From positions 1 to 20,484 of the forward strand of contig QNXS01000005.1 of the NCBI GenBank assembly GCA_003978865.1: DNA of 20,484 nucleotides, written 5' to 3'. This stretch comes from Archaeoglobus sp. Its GTDB lineage: Archaea; Halobacteriota; Archaeoglobi; Archaeoglobales; Archaeoglobaceae. This document shows, piece after piece, positions 8,143 to 14,886 of this stretch. The position numbers and the translations under genes were made by a program. The notes beneath the pieces were generated by a model. The model was given only the letters and a program-made list of their open reading frames with translations, was not told the DNA's origin and made no database searches. Each line of letters begins with the position of its first letter. Within the stretch, counting starts at the first letter, position 1.

Positions 8143-8925
8143 ATGTCTCTAAAAGTTAAAGATTACATGACGAGGGACGTAATAACTGTGTTTCCCAACA
8201 GTACGGTTGGGGACGTCATAAGACTAATAGAGAGAACGGGACACGATGGTTTTCCAGTTGTGGATTCAAAACGCAGGGTTGTTGGCTACGTTTCTTCAAG
8301 AGATCTATTAAGAAAAAATTCAGATACAAGAATTGGAGAAATCATGAGTACTCAACTTTACGTTGCAAGGGAGTATATGGATTTGAGAGATGCTGCGAGG
8401 GTTATGTTTAGAACTGGTCACTCCAAGTTGCCAGTTGTAGATGGTGATGGGAAACTTCTCGGAATAATTACGAATGCAGATGTTATAAGAAGCCAGATAG
8501 AAAGAGCTGATCCAAAGAAGGTTGAAAAACTCAAAAAAACTATAGAAAAAGTTCATAGAGTTAACGTTTTTGTTAGTAGGGGAATAGTTAATGTGGAAAG
8601 ATTGATACCAACTCAAACCAAAATATTTGCAGATGAACTGAAGGGAAGAATGTACGAACTTAAAAAAGGACTTGCAGAACCGATTATAGTCATAAGAAAA
8701 GGCGGCAGGCTCTTTTTGGTAGACGGACACCACAGAGCTGTTGCAGCTAAGAGGGTTGGTGTTAAGAAACTTGAAGCATACATACTTGATGTGCCGGACA
8801 AGATAGAACTCGGAATTGAAAGGCTCGTTAAAAAGAAGGGTATAAAGTCCGTAGATGATGTGGAAGTAATTGAAGACGTACCCCACCCGCTGGTGGAAAT
8901 AACATTTAGAAATACAAGTCGCTAA
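8143..8925 (+). CDS. CBS-CBS-ParB/SerK-like protein
   Basis: The N-terminal half holds two CBS domains (about residues 7-60 and 68-121), which usually sense adenine nucleotides. The C-terminal half (about 140-260) is a ParB/sulfiredoxin-type domain with VDGHHRAVAAKRVGV around 193-207. The VDGHHR motif is shared with the ParB-fold ADP-dependent free-serine kinase SerK described from Thermococcus, as well as with DNA-partition ParB proteins. No helix-turn-helix follows the ParB domain, so a partition role is unlikely. A CBS-regulated small-molecule kinase is an attractive but unproven reading. It starts at ATG 8143, probably leaderless. Proximity to the downstream serine-using glyA/hyd operons is noted but does not prove a link. 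Confidence 0.75.
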   Translation: MSLKVKDYMTRDVITVFPNSTVGDVIRLIERTGHDGFPVVDSKRRVVGYVSSRDLLRKNSDTRIGEIMSTQLYVAREYMDLRDAARVMFRTGHSKLPVVDGDGKLLGIITNADVIRSQIERADPKKVEKLKKTIEKVHRVNVFVSRGIVNVERLIPTQTKIFADELKGRMYELKKGLAEPIIVIRKGGRLFLVDGHHRAVAAKRVGVKKLEAYILDVPDKIELGIERLVKKKGIKSVDDVEVIEDVPHPLVEITFRNTSR

Positions 8926-8926
8926 G

Positions 8927-8943
8927 TCTTTTTCGCTATTTTA
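8927..8943 (+). terminator. T-rich terminator-like tract
   Basis: The stretch after the stop codon of the CBS-ParB-like gene contains runs of five and four T. It is a weak candidate for oligo-T termination. Confidence 0.25.
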
Positions 8944-9047
8944 TTCGGAATATTTATTATTGAAATATTTATAAAATGGATAGAAAAATGTAATAGTAAC
9001 GAAAATTTTTTAAGGTTATTTAAGTTAGGTTTTGCAAGGGGTATAAA

Positions 9048-9722
9048 ATGACTCTCTTAAATAATGTAATTTCCAAACTTGATGGACTCAGAACACTGAT
9101 AGTATACGATTCACCGTTAGCGGTGAGAGCAATACTTTTAGGCCATATACTCCCATACTATTCAAATAAAAATGTGTATATTATAATATATTCGGAAAGT
9201 ATGTGTAGAAGGGCAAAGAAAAGTTATGAATCGTTTATTAAAATATGTTCTGAGAAAGCTAAAATGCTCGATAAAATAAATATTATAAAAATTGGATTCA
9301 ATAAAGATGTTCCTTTTGGAAATTTATATGAATTTATTAATTTAAATGAATCATGGTATGATAGACTTTCAAACATAATAAAAAATTTTGACAAAAAAGA
9401 TATTATAATTTTTCATGGGTTTTCTTTGGTCCAGTTGATGTACCGGGAGGACTGGGTAATCAAAGAGCTCAAGTTCTTTGACGGCATACCCTCAGATACA
9501 ACAATAATCAATAAGATATCAAACAATTTTTACAGAGATTGGATTAAGGGAGTCATGAAGAAACTTCACGACGTCGTAATAAGAGTAGAGAAAAGTGAAA
9601 CAAGTCTGCTCGATCATGAAGAGAGCTATCTCATTGGTGTTGAGGAGAGTATTGTAGCAGATTTACCAACCTTCTGTTCAAGGTTCAAATTGAGTGAAGA
9701 CGGAGTATTTGAAGAGTGCTAA
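9048..9722 (+). CDS. Unrecognised 224-residue protein, possibly a degenerate RecA/KaiC-type fold
   Basis: I do not recognise this protein with confidence. It is soluble and lysine/isoleucine-rich. The opening pattern (strand TLIVYDSPLAVRAILLGHIL, then strand NVYIIIYS) and the later KKDIIIFHGFSLVQLM resemble the order of strands in RecA/KaiC-like ATPases, but the first loop lacks the GxxxxGK[S/T] Walker A motif, so ATP binding is doubtful. An archaeal DUF257-like role is another possibility. The first 380 bases are markedly more A/T-rich than the remainder and than neighbouring genes. The ATG at 9048 has an AAGGGG ribosome site and a TATA-rich upstream region (8951-8975). It ends 165 bases before the hydF/aspA operon and is likely a separate unit. 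Confidence 0.6.
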   Translation: MTLLNNVISKLDGLRTLIVYDSPLAVRAILLGHILPYYSNKNVYIIIYSESMCRRAKKSYESFIKICSEKAKMLDKINIIKIGFNKDVPFGNLYEFINLNESWYDRLSNIIKNFDKKDIIIFHGFSLVQLMYREDWVIKELKFFDGIPSDTTIINKISNNFYRDWIKGVMKKLHDVVIRVEKSETSLLDHEESYLIGVEESIVADLPTFCSRFKLSEDGVFEEC

Positions 9723-9746
9723 AATTCAACTCAGTAAGTTTCTGTA

Positions 9747-9764
9747 TTTCCCGTTGGGAAACGG
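9747..9764. repeat. Two overlapping, mutually exclusive hairpins
   Basis: TTTCCC (9747-9752) pairs perfectly with GGGAAA (9756-9761) around a GTT loop. CCGTT (9751-9755) can instead pair with AACGG (9760-9764) around GGGA. Both cannot form at once. They lie 25 bases after the stop of the upstream gene and about 125 bases before the divergent hydF, so they could belong to a terminator, an operator or an RNA switch. The pairing is seen directly; the role is unknown. Confidence 0.35.
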
Positions 9765-9887
9765 TGCAGTATTATGTAGAGAGAGCTTGGAAATTAAAGA
9801 GAGTGTTACAATAAAAGAGAACGGTAAATCATCCATTGAGTTTATTCACCAAAATTGTTAAATTTACACTGATCGTTATGCAAACGA

Positions 9888-11144
9888 ATGAAGGGATTTA
9901 GGACAAAAATTGGCATTTTTGGAAGGATGAACGCTGGTAAGTCGAGTTTAATAAACGCTTTAACAAATCAAGATATCGCAATTGTCTCCGATGTGCCCGG
10001 CACAACAACAGACCCTGTTTCTAAATCTATGGAACTCTTACCCTTAGGCCCAGTTACGCTTGTAGATACAGCTGGATTAGATGATGTCAGCGAGCTTGGA
10101 ATGAAGAGAGTTGAAAGGGCCTTAGATGTTTTGAAAGATGTTGATCTCGCTTTACTTGTAATTGATGCTACAAGACTTGATAAAGGCTTGGAATTTGAAG
10201 AGAAGGTGATACGTAAGGCTAAAGAGCTTGGAATTCCCGTAATTGGCGTTGTAAACAAGATAGATTTGAGGGAGGTCTCTGACGAAGATGTTACTGAGCT
10301 TATGAAGAGGTATGATATTCCTTTTGTTAAGGTTAGTGCGAAGACCAAAGAGGGTTTGATCACCTTAAAGAGGGAAATAGTTCTTAGAGCTCCAGCCGAG
10401 CAAGAAGTTCCACTCGTTGCAGATCTGTGCAAGGGAGGTGAAGCTATTCTTTATATATTTCCCAAAGATATAAAGTCTCCAAAAGGTAAACTCCCACTGG
10501 TTTGGGTTAGAGCTTTTAGAGAGACGATAGATCAGGATGCATATTGCGTTATAGCTAGAGAAGACAATGTTAAGGAAACGTTAGATTATCTAGATAGAAA
10601 AATTAGTCTAACGGTAGTAGATACAAAAGCATTTGAAAATGCCTACATTCCAGATGCACCACTGACATCGTTTTCTGTAATTGAAGCGAGATGCAAGGGT
10701 GATCTGACAACATTCATAAAGGGTGTAAGAGTCATAAATGCTCTAAACAAAGGTGATAGAATTCTAATCGTTCAATGTTGTGAAGATAGAAACAATCCGG
10801 ACGATCTTTGGATAGATTTTATCGCCAATGAGTTGAAAAAAAGAGGTTGTATGGTCGAATTTGGTGATATTAATGATTATAGTGATCATAAGCTCATAAT
10901 TCACTGCAATGCATGTAAGTTGAGAAGAGACGAAATGCTCAAAAGGATCGAGTTTGTAAGAGAAAGAGGAGGAAGCATAACCACAATAGGTCTTTCTGCT
11001 TGTTATCTTAAGTATTATCTCAGCAAGTTTCTCGATCCGTTTCCGCTTGAAAGGATGGTGCTTGATGGTATTGAAGTTGGAGATATTCCCTACGAATTTT
11101 TGGGGAGGAACAAGGTATGTCCGGTAAACGCATGGAAGTATTGA
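9888..11144 (+). CDS. hydF: Divergent HydF-like GTPase (paralogue 1)
   Basis: HydF is the GTPase scaffold on which the [FeFe]-hydrogenase 2Fe subcluster is assembled. This 418-residue copy has an N-terminal GTPase (Walker A GRMNAGKS 12-19, DTAG 60-63, NKID 123-126), a dimerisation domain with APLTSFSVIEAR near 257-268, and a C-terminal cluster domain. The cluster half HCNAC (339-343) is kept, but the canonical CxH is C298-E-D300. The conserved IGRVKIPRW stretch is absent, and the GVPITNYG motif is changed to GSITTIG followed by an extra Cys (372). The ATG is probably leaderless, with a TATA-like box near 9858-9865. It overlaps aspA by 28 bases, so the two genes are coupled. It may pair with the canonical HydF at 16935-18158 or carry a different cluster. 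Confidence 0.85.
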   Translation: MKGFRTKIGIFGRMNAGKSSLINALTNQDIAIVSDVPGTTTDPVSKSMELLPLGPVTLVDTAGLDDVSELGMKRVERALDVLKDVDLALLVIDATRLDKGLEFEEKVIRKAKELGIPVIGVVNKIDLREVSDEDVTELMKRYDIPFVKVSAKTKEGLITLKREIVLRAPAEQEVPLVADLCKGGEAILYIFPKDIKSPKGKLPLVWVRAFRETIDQDAYCVIAREDNVKETLDYLDRKISLTVVDTKAFENAYIPDAPLTSFSVIEARCKGDLTTFIKGVRVINALNKGDRILIVQCCEDRNNPDDLWIDFIANELKKRGCMVEFGDINDYSDHKLIIHCNACKLRRDEMLKRIEFVRERGGSITTIGLSACYLKYYLSKFLDPFPLERMVLDGIEVGDIPYEFLGRNKVCPVNAWKY

Positions 11145-12550
11145 GGGTTGAAAGGGATTTCCTAGGTGAAAAGAAGATTCCGGCAGATGTTTACTACGGT
11201 ATTCACACAGCAAGAGCCAAGGAGAACTTTCCAATCACGATAAGGCTTGGATACAGAATCCATCCTGAACTGATAAGAGCCTTTGCAATGGTTAAAAAAG
11301 TATGTGCATTAGCTTTGATGCAGTTGAGATACTTGGAAGAAGATAAGGCCAAAGCAATAATTCAGGCTTGCGATGAGCTTATTGAAGGAAAATGGCATGA
11401 TCACATCATAGTTGATCCTTTACAGGGTGGAGCAGGAACATCTCTAAACATGAACATAAACGAGGTGATAGCGAACCGTGCGAGCGAGATTATGGATAGA
11501 AGCGTGCATCCGCTCGATGACGTCAACAAAATGCAGTCCACGAACGACACTTTTCCAACTGCTGCAAGAATTGCGGCTATATTTCTACTGAGACAGCTGA
11601 CTGCAGTGGTTGGTGAGCTCCAGCAGGCTTTAGAGGACAAAGAAAAAGAATTTGCAGGAGTTCTTAAACTCGGAAGAACGGAGATGCAGGATGCAGTGCC
11701 GATCACGTTAGGACAAGAATTCAGTGCCTACGCTGAAGCTATTGCAAGGGATAGATGGAGACTATACAAGGTTGAGGAGAGACTTAGGCAGGTTAATTTA
11801 GGTGGAACAGCTGTAGGTACAGGTCTAAATGCGGATCTAAAGTATATACATTTAGTGATTCAGAGGTTGAGGGACATCACTGGCTTAAATCTGGCTAAAG
11901 CGGATAATTTAGTAGATCCTACCCAAAACTGGGATGTTTTCGTCGAAGTTCACGGACTTCTTAAGGCTTTGGCTATAGACCTATACAAGATTTCAAACGA
12001 TCTGATAATTATGAGTGCATTTAAAGAAATTCAACTGCCAGCCGTTCAGGCTGGTTCTTCGATAATGCCCGGAAAGGTCAATCCTGTTATACTGGAATGC
12101 GTCAAGCAGGTTGCGATTAGAGTCATATCGAACGATGCCGCAATAAACATGGCATCAGCGCATGGACAACTTGAGCTAAACGCTTTAGCTCCGCTGATAG
12201 TTCATTGTATGCTCGAATCGTTTGAAATTCTAACGAATGCCGTTGAGGTTATGATTGAGAAGTGCATAAGAGGCATCAAGGCCAACGAGGAGATTTGTAG
12301 GATGTATTTAGAGAGAAGTCCCGCACTTATTACGCCTTTGGCACCCTATTTGGGCTACGACAAAGCGGCTGAGGTTGCAAAAGAGGCAGTTGAAAAAGGA
12401 AAGACTATCAAGGAGATTTTACTTGAGAAGGGTCTGTTCAGCAAGGAGGAGCTTGAGATTTTGCTATCGCCGCAAGAACTTGTAAAGCCGGGAATTGCTG
12501 GAGAGGGTAAGATTGACAAGAAGGTCATAAATAGAGAATATAAAGATTAA
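11117..12550 (+). CDS. aspA: Aspartate ammonia-lyase (aspartase)
   Basis: Converts L-aspartate to fumarate and ammonia. The 477-residue protein carries the fumarase/aspartase signature GSSIMPGKVNP at 313-323, the active-site segment QGGAGTSLNMNINEV at 103-117, STNDTFPTA at 141-149 and GRTEMQDAVP at 186-195. Aspartase is preferred over class II fumarase because of overall resemblance and because aspA is found with hydE/F/G in many bacterial [FeFe]-hydrogenase maturation clusters. There it is thought to supply ammonia for the bridging amine of the H-cluster. The ATG at 11117 has a strong GGGGAGG site (11102-11108) inside the 3' end of the HydF-like gene and overlaps it by 28 bases, which indicates coupled translation. 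Distinguishing it from fumarase with certainty needs structure or assay. Confidence 0.88.
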   Translation: MSGKRMEVLRVERDFLGEKKIPADVYYGIHTARAKENFPITIRLGYRIHPELIRAFAMVKKVCALALMQLRYLEEDKAKAIIQACDELIEGKWHDHIIVDPLQGGAGTSLNMNINEVIANRASEIMDRSVHPLDDVNKMQSTNDTFPTAARIAAIFLLRQLTAVVGELQQALEDKEKEFAGVLKLGRTEMQDAVPITLGQEFSAYAEAIARDRWRLYKVEERLRQVNLGGTAVGTGLNADLKYIHLVIQRLRDITGLNLAKADNLVDPTQNWDVFVEVHGLLKALAIDLYKISNDLIIMSAFKEIQLPAVQAGSSIMPGKVNPVILECVKQVAIRVISNDAAINMASAHGQLELNALAPLIVHCMLESFEILTNAVEVMIEKCIRGIKANEEICRMYLERSPALITPLAPYLGYDKAAEVAKEAVEKGKTIKEILLEKGLFSKEELEILLSPQELVKPGIAGEGKIDKKVINREYKD

Positions 12551-12565
12551 TTAGGTAGTTATGCA

Positions 12566-12648
12566 GCACTGTTGATGGAGTATTCAAAAGCATGTACAGT
12601 ACATGTTACAACCGATTAATGCTGAATGCGATTGTTTGTACAGTGCAA
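12566..12648 (+). promoter_or_regulatory. Operator-like palindromes upstream of the cofE-like gene
   Basis: The 114-126 base gap between aspA and the cofE-like gene contains CATGTAC-A-GTACATG (12591-12605), a perfect 7+7 inverted repeat. A second copy, TTGTAC-A-GTGCAA (12636-12648), has one mismatch, and its centre is 44 bp downstream. The heptamer GCACTGT at 12566-12572 is the reverse complement of ACAGTGC in the second copy. Such repeated dyads spaced about four helical turns apart are typical of dimeric regulators. They suggest the cofE-like/DHPS pair can be controlled separately from hydF-aspA. Confidence 0.5.
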
Positions 12649-12676
12649 TTCTGAACATTAAGGGGTGTCAGATCGA

Positions 12677-13456
12677 ATGCACATACAAAAAATAGAGCTA
12701 ATACCAATAAGATATAAGGTGGAACCCAATGTTGGCTTGAGCTCTCTCGCGAATGTTATAGCTAAATATGCCAAAGCAGGAGATATTGCTGTGGTTTCTA
12801 GCAAAGTTGTTTCGTACTGCGAAGGTGGACTCGTGAAGCTGGCAGATATTAAGCCATCTAACAGAGCTTTAAGGCTCTCTAAACAATATAAGATTCCTCC
12901 AGAGCTTGCGGAGCTTATTGTGAGAGAAGCCGATGATATACTTGGGGGAATTGAGAGATTTATACTAACGTTGAAGTTTGGAATGCTATGTCCAAACGCT
13001 GGGATTGATACGTCAAATGTGCCTGAAGGCTATGCTATTTTATACCCAGAGAATCCACAGAAGTCTGCAGATACATTGAGAAATCTTGTCGAAAGAAGGA
13101 TTGATGGCAGAGTAGGAGTGGTAATTTCTGACAGCAGGATTTTACCACTTAGAAGAGGAGTTTGCGGGATAGCTATAGCCACTTCGGGCTTTGAAGCAAT
13201 AAAAGACGAAAGAGGAAAGCCCGATTTATTTGGAAAACCTCTTAGGAATACTATGAGAAATCTTGCAGATATGCTTGCTTCAGCCTCACAGCTTTTGATG
13301 GGTGAGGCAAACGAAATGATACCCATAGTCATAGTTAGAGGACTAAACGTTAGATTTACTGAAGAGAAGTTCAGATTAACAGTAGATCCCAAGAAATGCC
13401 TGTATTGGGGGAGCTTAAATGGTAAAGTTTGTTGGAGTGATAAATCTAAGCCCTGA
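12677..13456 (+). CDS. CofE-family (F420-0:glutamate ligase-like) amide ligase paralogue
   Basis: The protein of about 259 residues aligns by eye with F420-0:gamma-glutamyl ligase. Matching segments are the N-terminal VVSSKVVSYCEG, GMLCPNAGIDTSNVPEG (about 102-118, including the metal-binding Asp), the RRGVCGIAIATSGFEAIKD stretch and LLMGEANEMIPIVIVRG near the end. In true CofE the loop after the second metal-binding Asp reads roughly TDTNGRCFRRG; here it is SDSRILPLRRG, so substrate or partner may differ from F420-0. ATG 12677 was chosen because GGGGTG lies about nine bases upstream; GTG 12665 would overlap that site. The gene overlaps the next gene, a dihydropteroate-synthase-family protein, by 38 bases. 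The pairing suggests a pterin or other carboxylate-bearing cofactor gains an amino acid; this is inference. Confidence 0.75.
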   Translation: MHIQKIELIPIRYKVEPNVGLSSLANVIAKYAKAGDIAVVSSKVVSYCEGGLVKLADIKPSNRALRLSKQYKIPPELAELIVREADDILGGIERFILTLKFGMLCPNAGIDTSNVPEGYAILYPENPQKSADTLRNLVERRIDGRVGVVISDSRILPLRRGVCGIAIATSGFEAIKDERGKPDLFGKPLRNTMRNLADMLASASQLLMGEANEMIPIVIVRGLNVRFTEEKFRLTVDPKKCLYWGSLNGKVCWSDKSKP

Positions 13457-14201
13457 ATCCTTTTACAGCGGTTCTGTTTGTAGGGGTGTAGACTCAGCCA
13501 GAATAAGAGCCAAGAAGATGATCGAAGAAGGAGTGGACATAATAGATGTCGGCGGGATGTCAACAGCACCCTATAAGGACACTTGGATAAGCGAGGAAGA
13601 GGAGTTGAGAAGAGTGATTCCAGTTATAAAGGAGCTGTCGAAACTGAATGTTCCGATATCTATAGATACTACAAGAGCCAAAGTTGCTGAAAAGGCAGTT
13701 GAGGCCGGAGCAAGTATAATCAACGCAGTAAAGCCGAGTGATGAGATAGTATATGTTGCTAAAAGATATGGAGTCCAAATAGTAGTTGTCGCTATGGAAA
13801 TCGAATGGAGTGATAGCACAATTATAAGTTCGGTTGTTGAATCCTTAAGACGTGAAGTTGAGAGGTGTTTGAAAGGTGGAATCTCTCGTAGAAAAGTTAT
13901 AGTCGATCCAGCGATCGGATTCTGGAGGAAACATGGAAGATGGTTTGTAAGAGATGCATGCATTATTGCAAACATCGATAAGATAAAGGCAGAACTGGAT
14001 ATGCCTGTAATGGTAGGTATTTCTAGGAAATCGTTTATTGGGCAGATATCAGGATTGAAGAATCCAGAAGATAGGTTGGTTGGATCCGTTGTTGCCGAAG
14101 CTTTAGCGGTTTTGAAAGGAGTAGATTACATCAGAACTCATAACGTTTGCGAGACTAGGCAGGCTGTAGAGATGGCCAAGTTTATTGCAAAATTTATTTA
14201 G
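13419..14201 (+). CDS. Dihydropteroate synthase-family TIM-barrel protein
   Basis: All the classic pterin-site positions are present in 260 residues: N9 in GVINLSPESF, DVGG 43-46, D83 in SIDT, N102 in ASIIN, D163 in DPAIGF, K204 in SRKSF and R239/H241 in RTHN. The fold and site therefore fit joining of a pterin-methyl pyrophosphate to an arylamine. In archaea that use tetrahydromethanopterin, the arylamine is a ribofuranosyl-aminobenzene rather than p-aminobenzoate. The Asp usually following N102 (IINDV) is Ala here. GGGGGAG at 13407-13413 serves ATG 13419, which lies inside the end of the cofE-like gene, so the two are translationally coupled. It is the last gene of the plus operon and ends 37 bases from the convergent minus operon. 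Confidence 0.82.
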   Translation: MVKFVGVINLSPESFYSGSVCRGVDSARIRAKKMIEEGVDIIDVGGMSTAPYKDTWISEEEELRRVIPVIKELSKLNVPISIDTTRAKVAEKAVEAGASIINAVKPSDEIVYVAKRYGVQIVVVAMEIEWSDSTIISSVVESLRREVERCLKGGISRRKVIVDPAIGFWRKHGRWFVRDACIIANIDKIKAELDMPVMVGISRKSFIGQISGLKNPEDRLVGSVVAEALAVLKGVDYIRTHNVCETRQAVEMAKFIAKFI

Positions 14202-14209
14202 GCACAATC

Positions 14210-14235
14210 AAAAAGATACTTAACTATCAGAAAAA
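14210..14235 (-). terminator. Two T5 tracts ending the minus-strand hydG operon
   Basis: Read on the minus strand, runs of five T lie at 14235-14231 and 14214-14210, directly after the stop of the radical SAM gene. This is consistent with archaeal oligo-T termination. No comparable T tract follows the plus-strand dihydropteroate-synthase-family gene, so its transcript may run into antisense of the opposite operon. Confidence 0.35.
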
Positions 14236-14238
14236 TCA

Positions 14239-14886
14239 CTACAACTTACGAATAACTTCGGTCTTCATAGCGTCTGGATCTGTAATAGCATAGATCTTTA
14301 TATTCGATTTTGCTTTAGCAACATTTATGGCACTCAGAAAATCTTCATCAGATATTTCAAACTCATCTTTGTACTTTGATCCCCTTCCCTTCGATTTAAA
14401 CTTAAAAATCTTCCAATTTAGAATATTCCTTCTCTCAGCTAATTTATTAATGATTTTAACTATTTCATCTATGTATTCAATATTCTTCTTCGTGAGAGCA
14501 GTTGTAATAGTAAATTGTTTGCTTAGCTTTTTAAATGCATCCATAACGATATCGAAGTGTCCGTTAGCTCTCATGGCATCGTGAACAAACTTTGGCCCAT
14601 CCAACGGAAGATTTACGATATCTATCAGATCAAGAAAGTTCACTCTGTTAAGCAGAACTCCGTTTGTATGGATTTTAGTCCTCAGTCCTCTGGACTTGGC
14701 AATCTTTAGGAAATCCCCAAGATTAGGGTAAAGTAAAGGCTCACCACCAGCAAAAACGGCTAAATCTCCGGGATTCATTTTTAAAAGGTTATCTACGACT
14801 ACCTCTTTCTCGAGATCTCTTTCAACACTCATGCAAAACTTACAGCTCATGTTACATTTACTACCAAGAATGAACACCTTTATCAT
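14239..14886 (-). CDS. Small radical SAM protein
   Basis: The 215-residue protein has the radical SAM cluster motif C11-x3-C15-x2-C18 (CNMSCKFC) and the SAM-binding GGEP at 47-50. It ends shortly after NWKIFKF at 157-163, a tryptophan-containing segment that recalls the WKVFQ region of viperin-like enzymes. It has no auxiliary-cluster cysteines after the first motif. It is much too short to be HydE, and its motifs differ from NrdG or QueE. The substrate is unknown; the viperin resemblance is weak and by eye. It overlaps the preceding luciferase-like gene by four bases (ATGA), with GGAGGGTTGAT directly upstream of its ATG. It is the last gene of the six-gene operon led by hydG. Confidence 0.8.
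   Translation of the reverse strand: MIKVFILGSKCNMSCKFCMSVERDLEKEVVVDNLLKMNPGDLAVFAGGEPLLYPNLGDFLKIAKSRGLRTKIHTNGVLLNRVNFLDLIDIVNLPLDGPKFVHDAMRANGHFDIVMDAFKKLSKQFTITTALTKKNIEYIDEIVKIINKLAERRNILNWKIFKFKSKGRGSKYKDEFEISDEDFLSAINVAKAKSNIKIYAITDPDAMKTEVIRKL

Noticed and set aside
8320..8886. Long open frame (188 codons) on the minus strand opposite the CBS-ParB-like gene
   Set aside because: The plus-strand frame encodes recognisable CBS and ParB domains; the antisense product has low-complexity, aromatic-rich composition and no family.
8143..8925. Chromosome or plasmid partition ParB
   Set aside because: There is no helix-turn-helix domain, no parA neighbour and no parS-like repeats; CBS fusion points to metabolic sensing.
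9968..10432. Open frame (154 codons) antisense to the divergent hydF
   Set aside because: Serine/threonine-rich composition typical of an antisense shadow; the plus strand encodes all GTPase motifs.
13030..13569. Open frame (179 codons) antisense to the cofE-like and DHPS genes
   Set aside because: It crosses the boundary of two well-supported plus-strand genes and has no ribosome site or recognisable domain.
14239..14886. Possible HydE
   Set aside because: HydE is about 350 residues with a full TIM barrel and its own conserved motifs; this protein has only 215 residues and a different ending.
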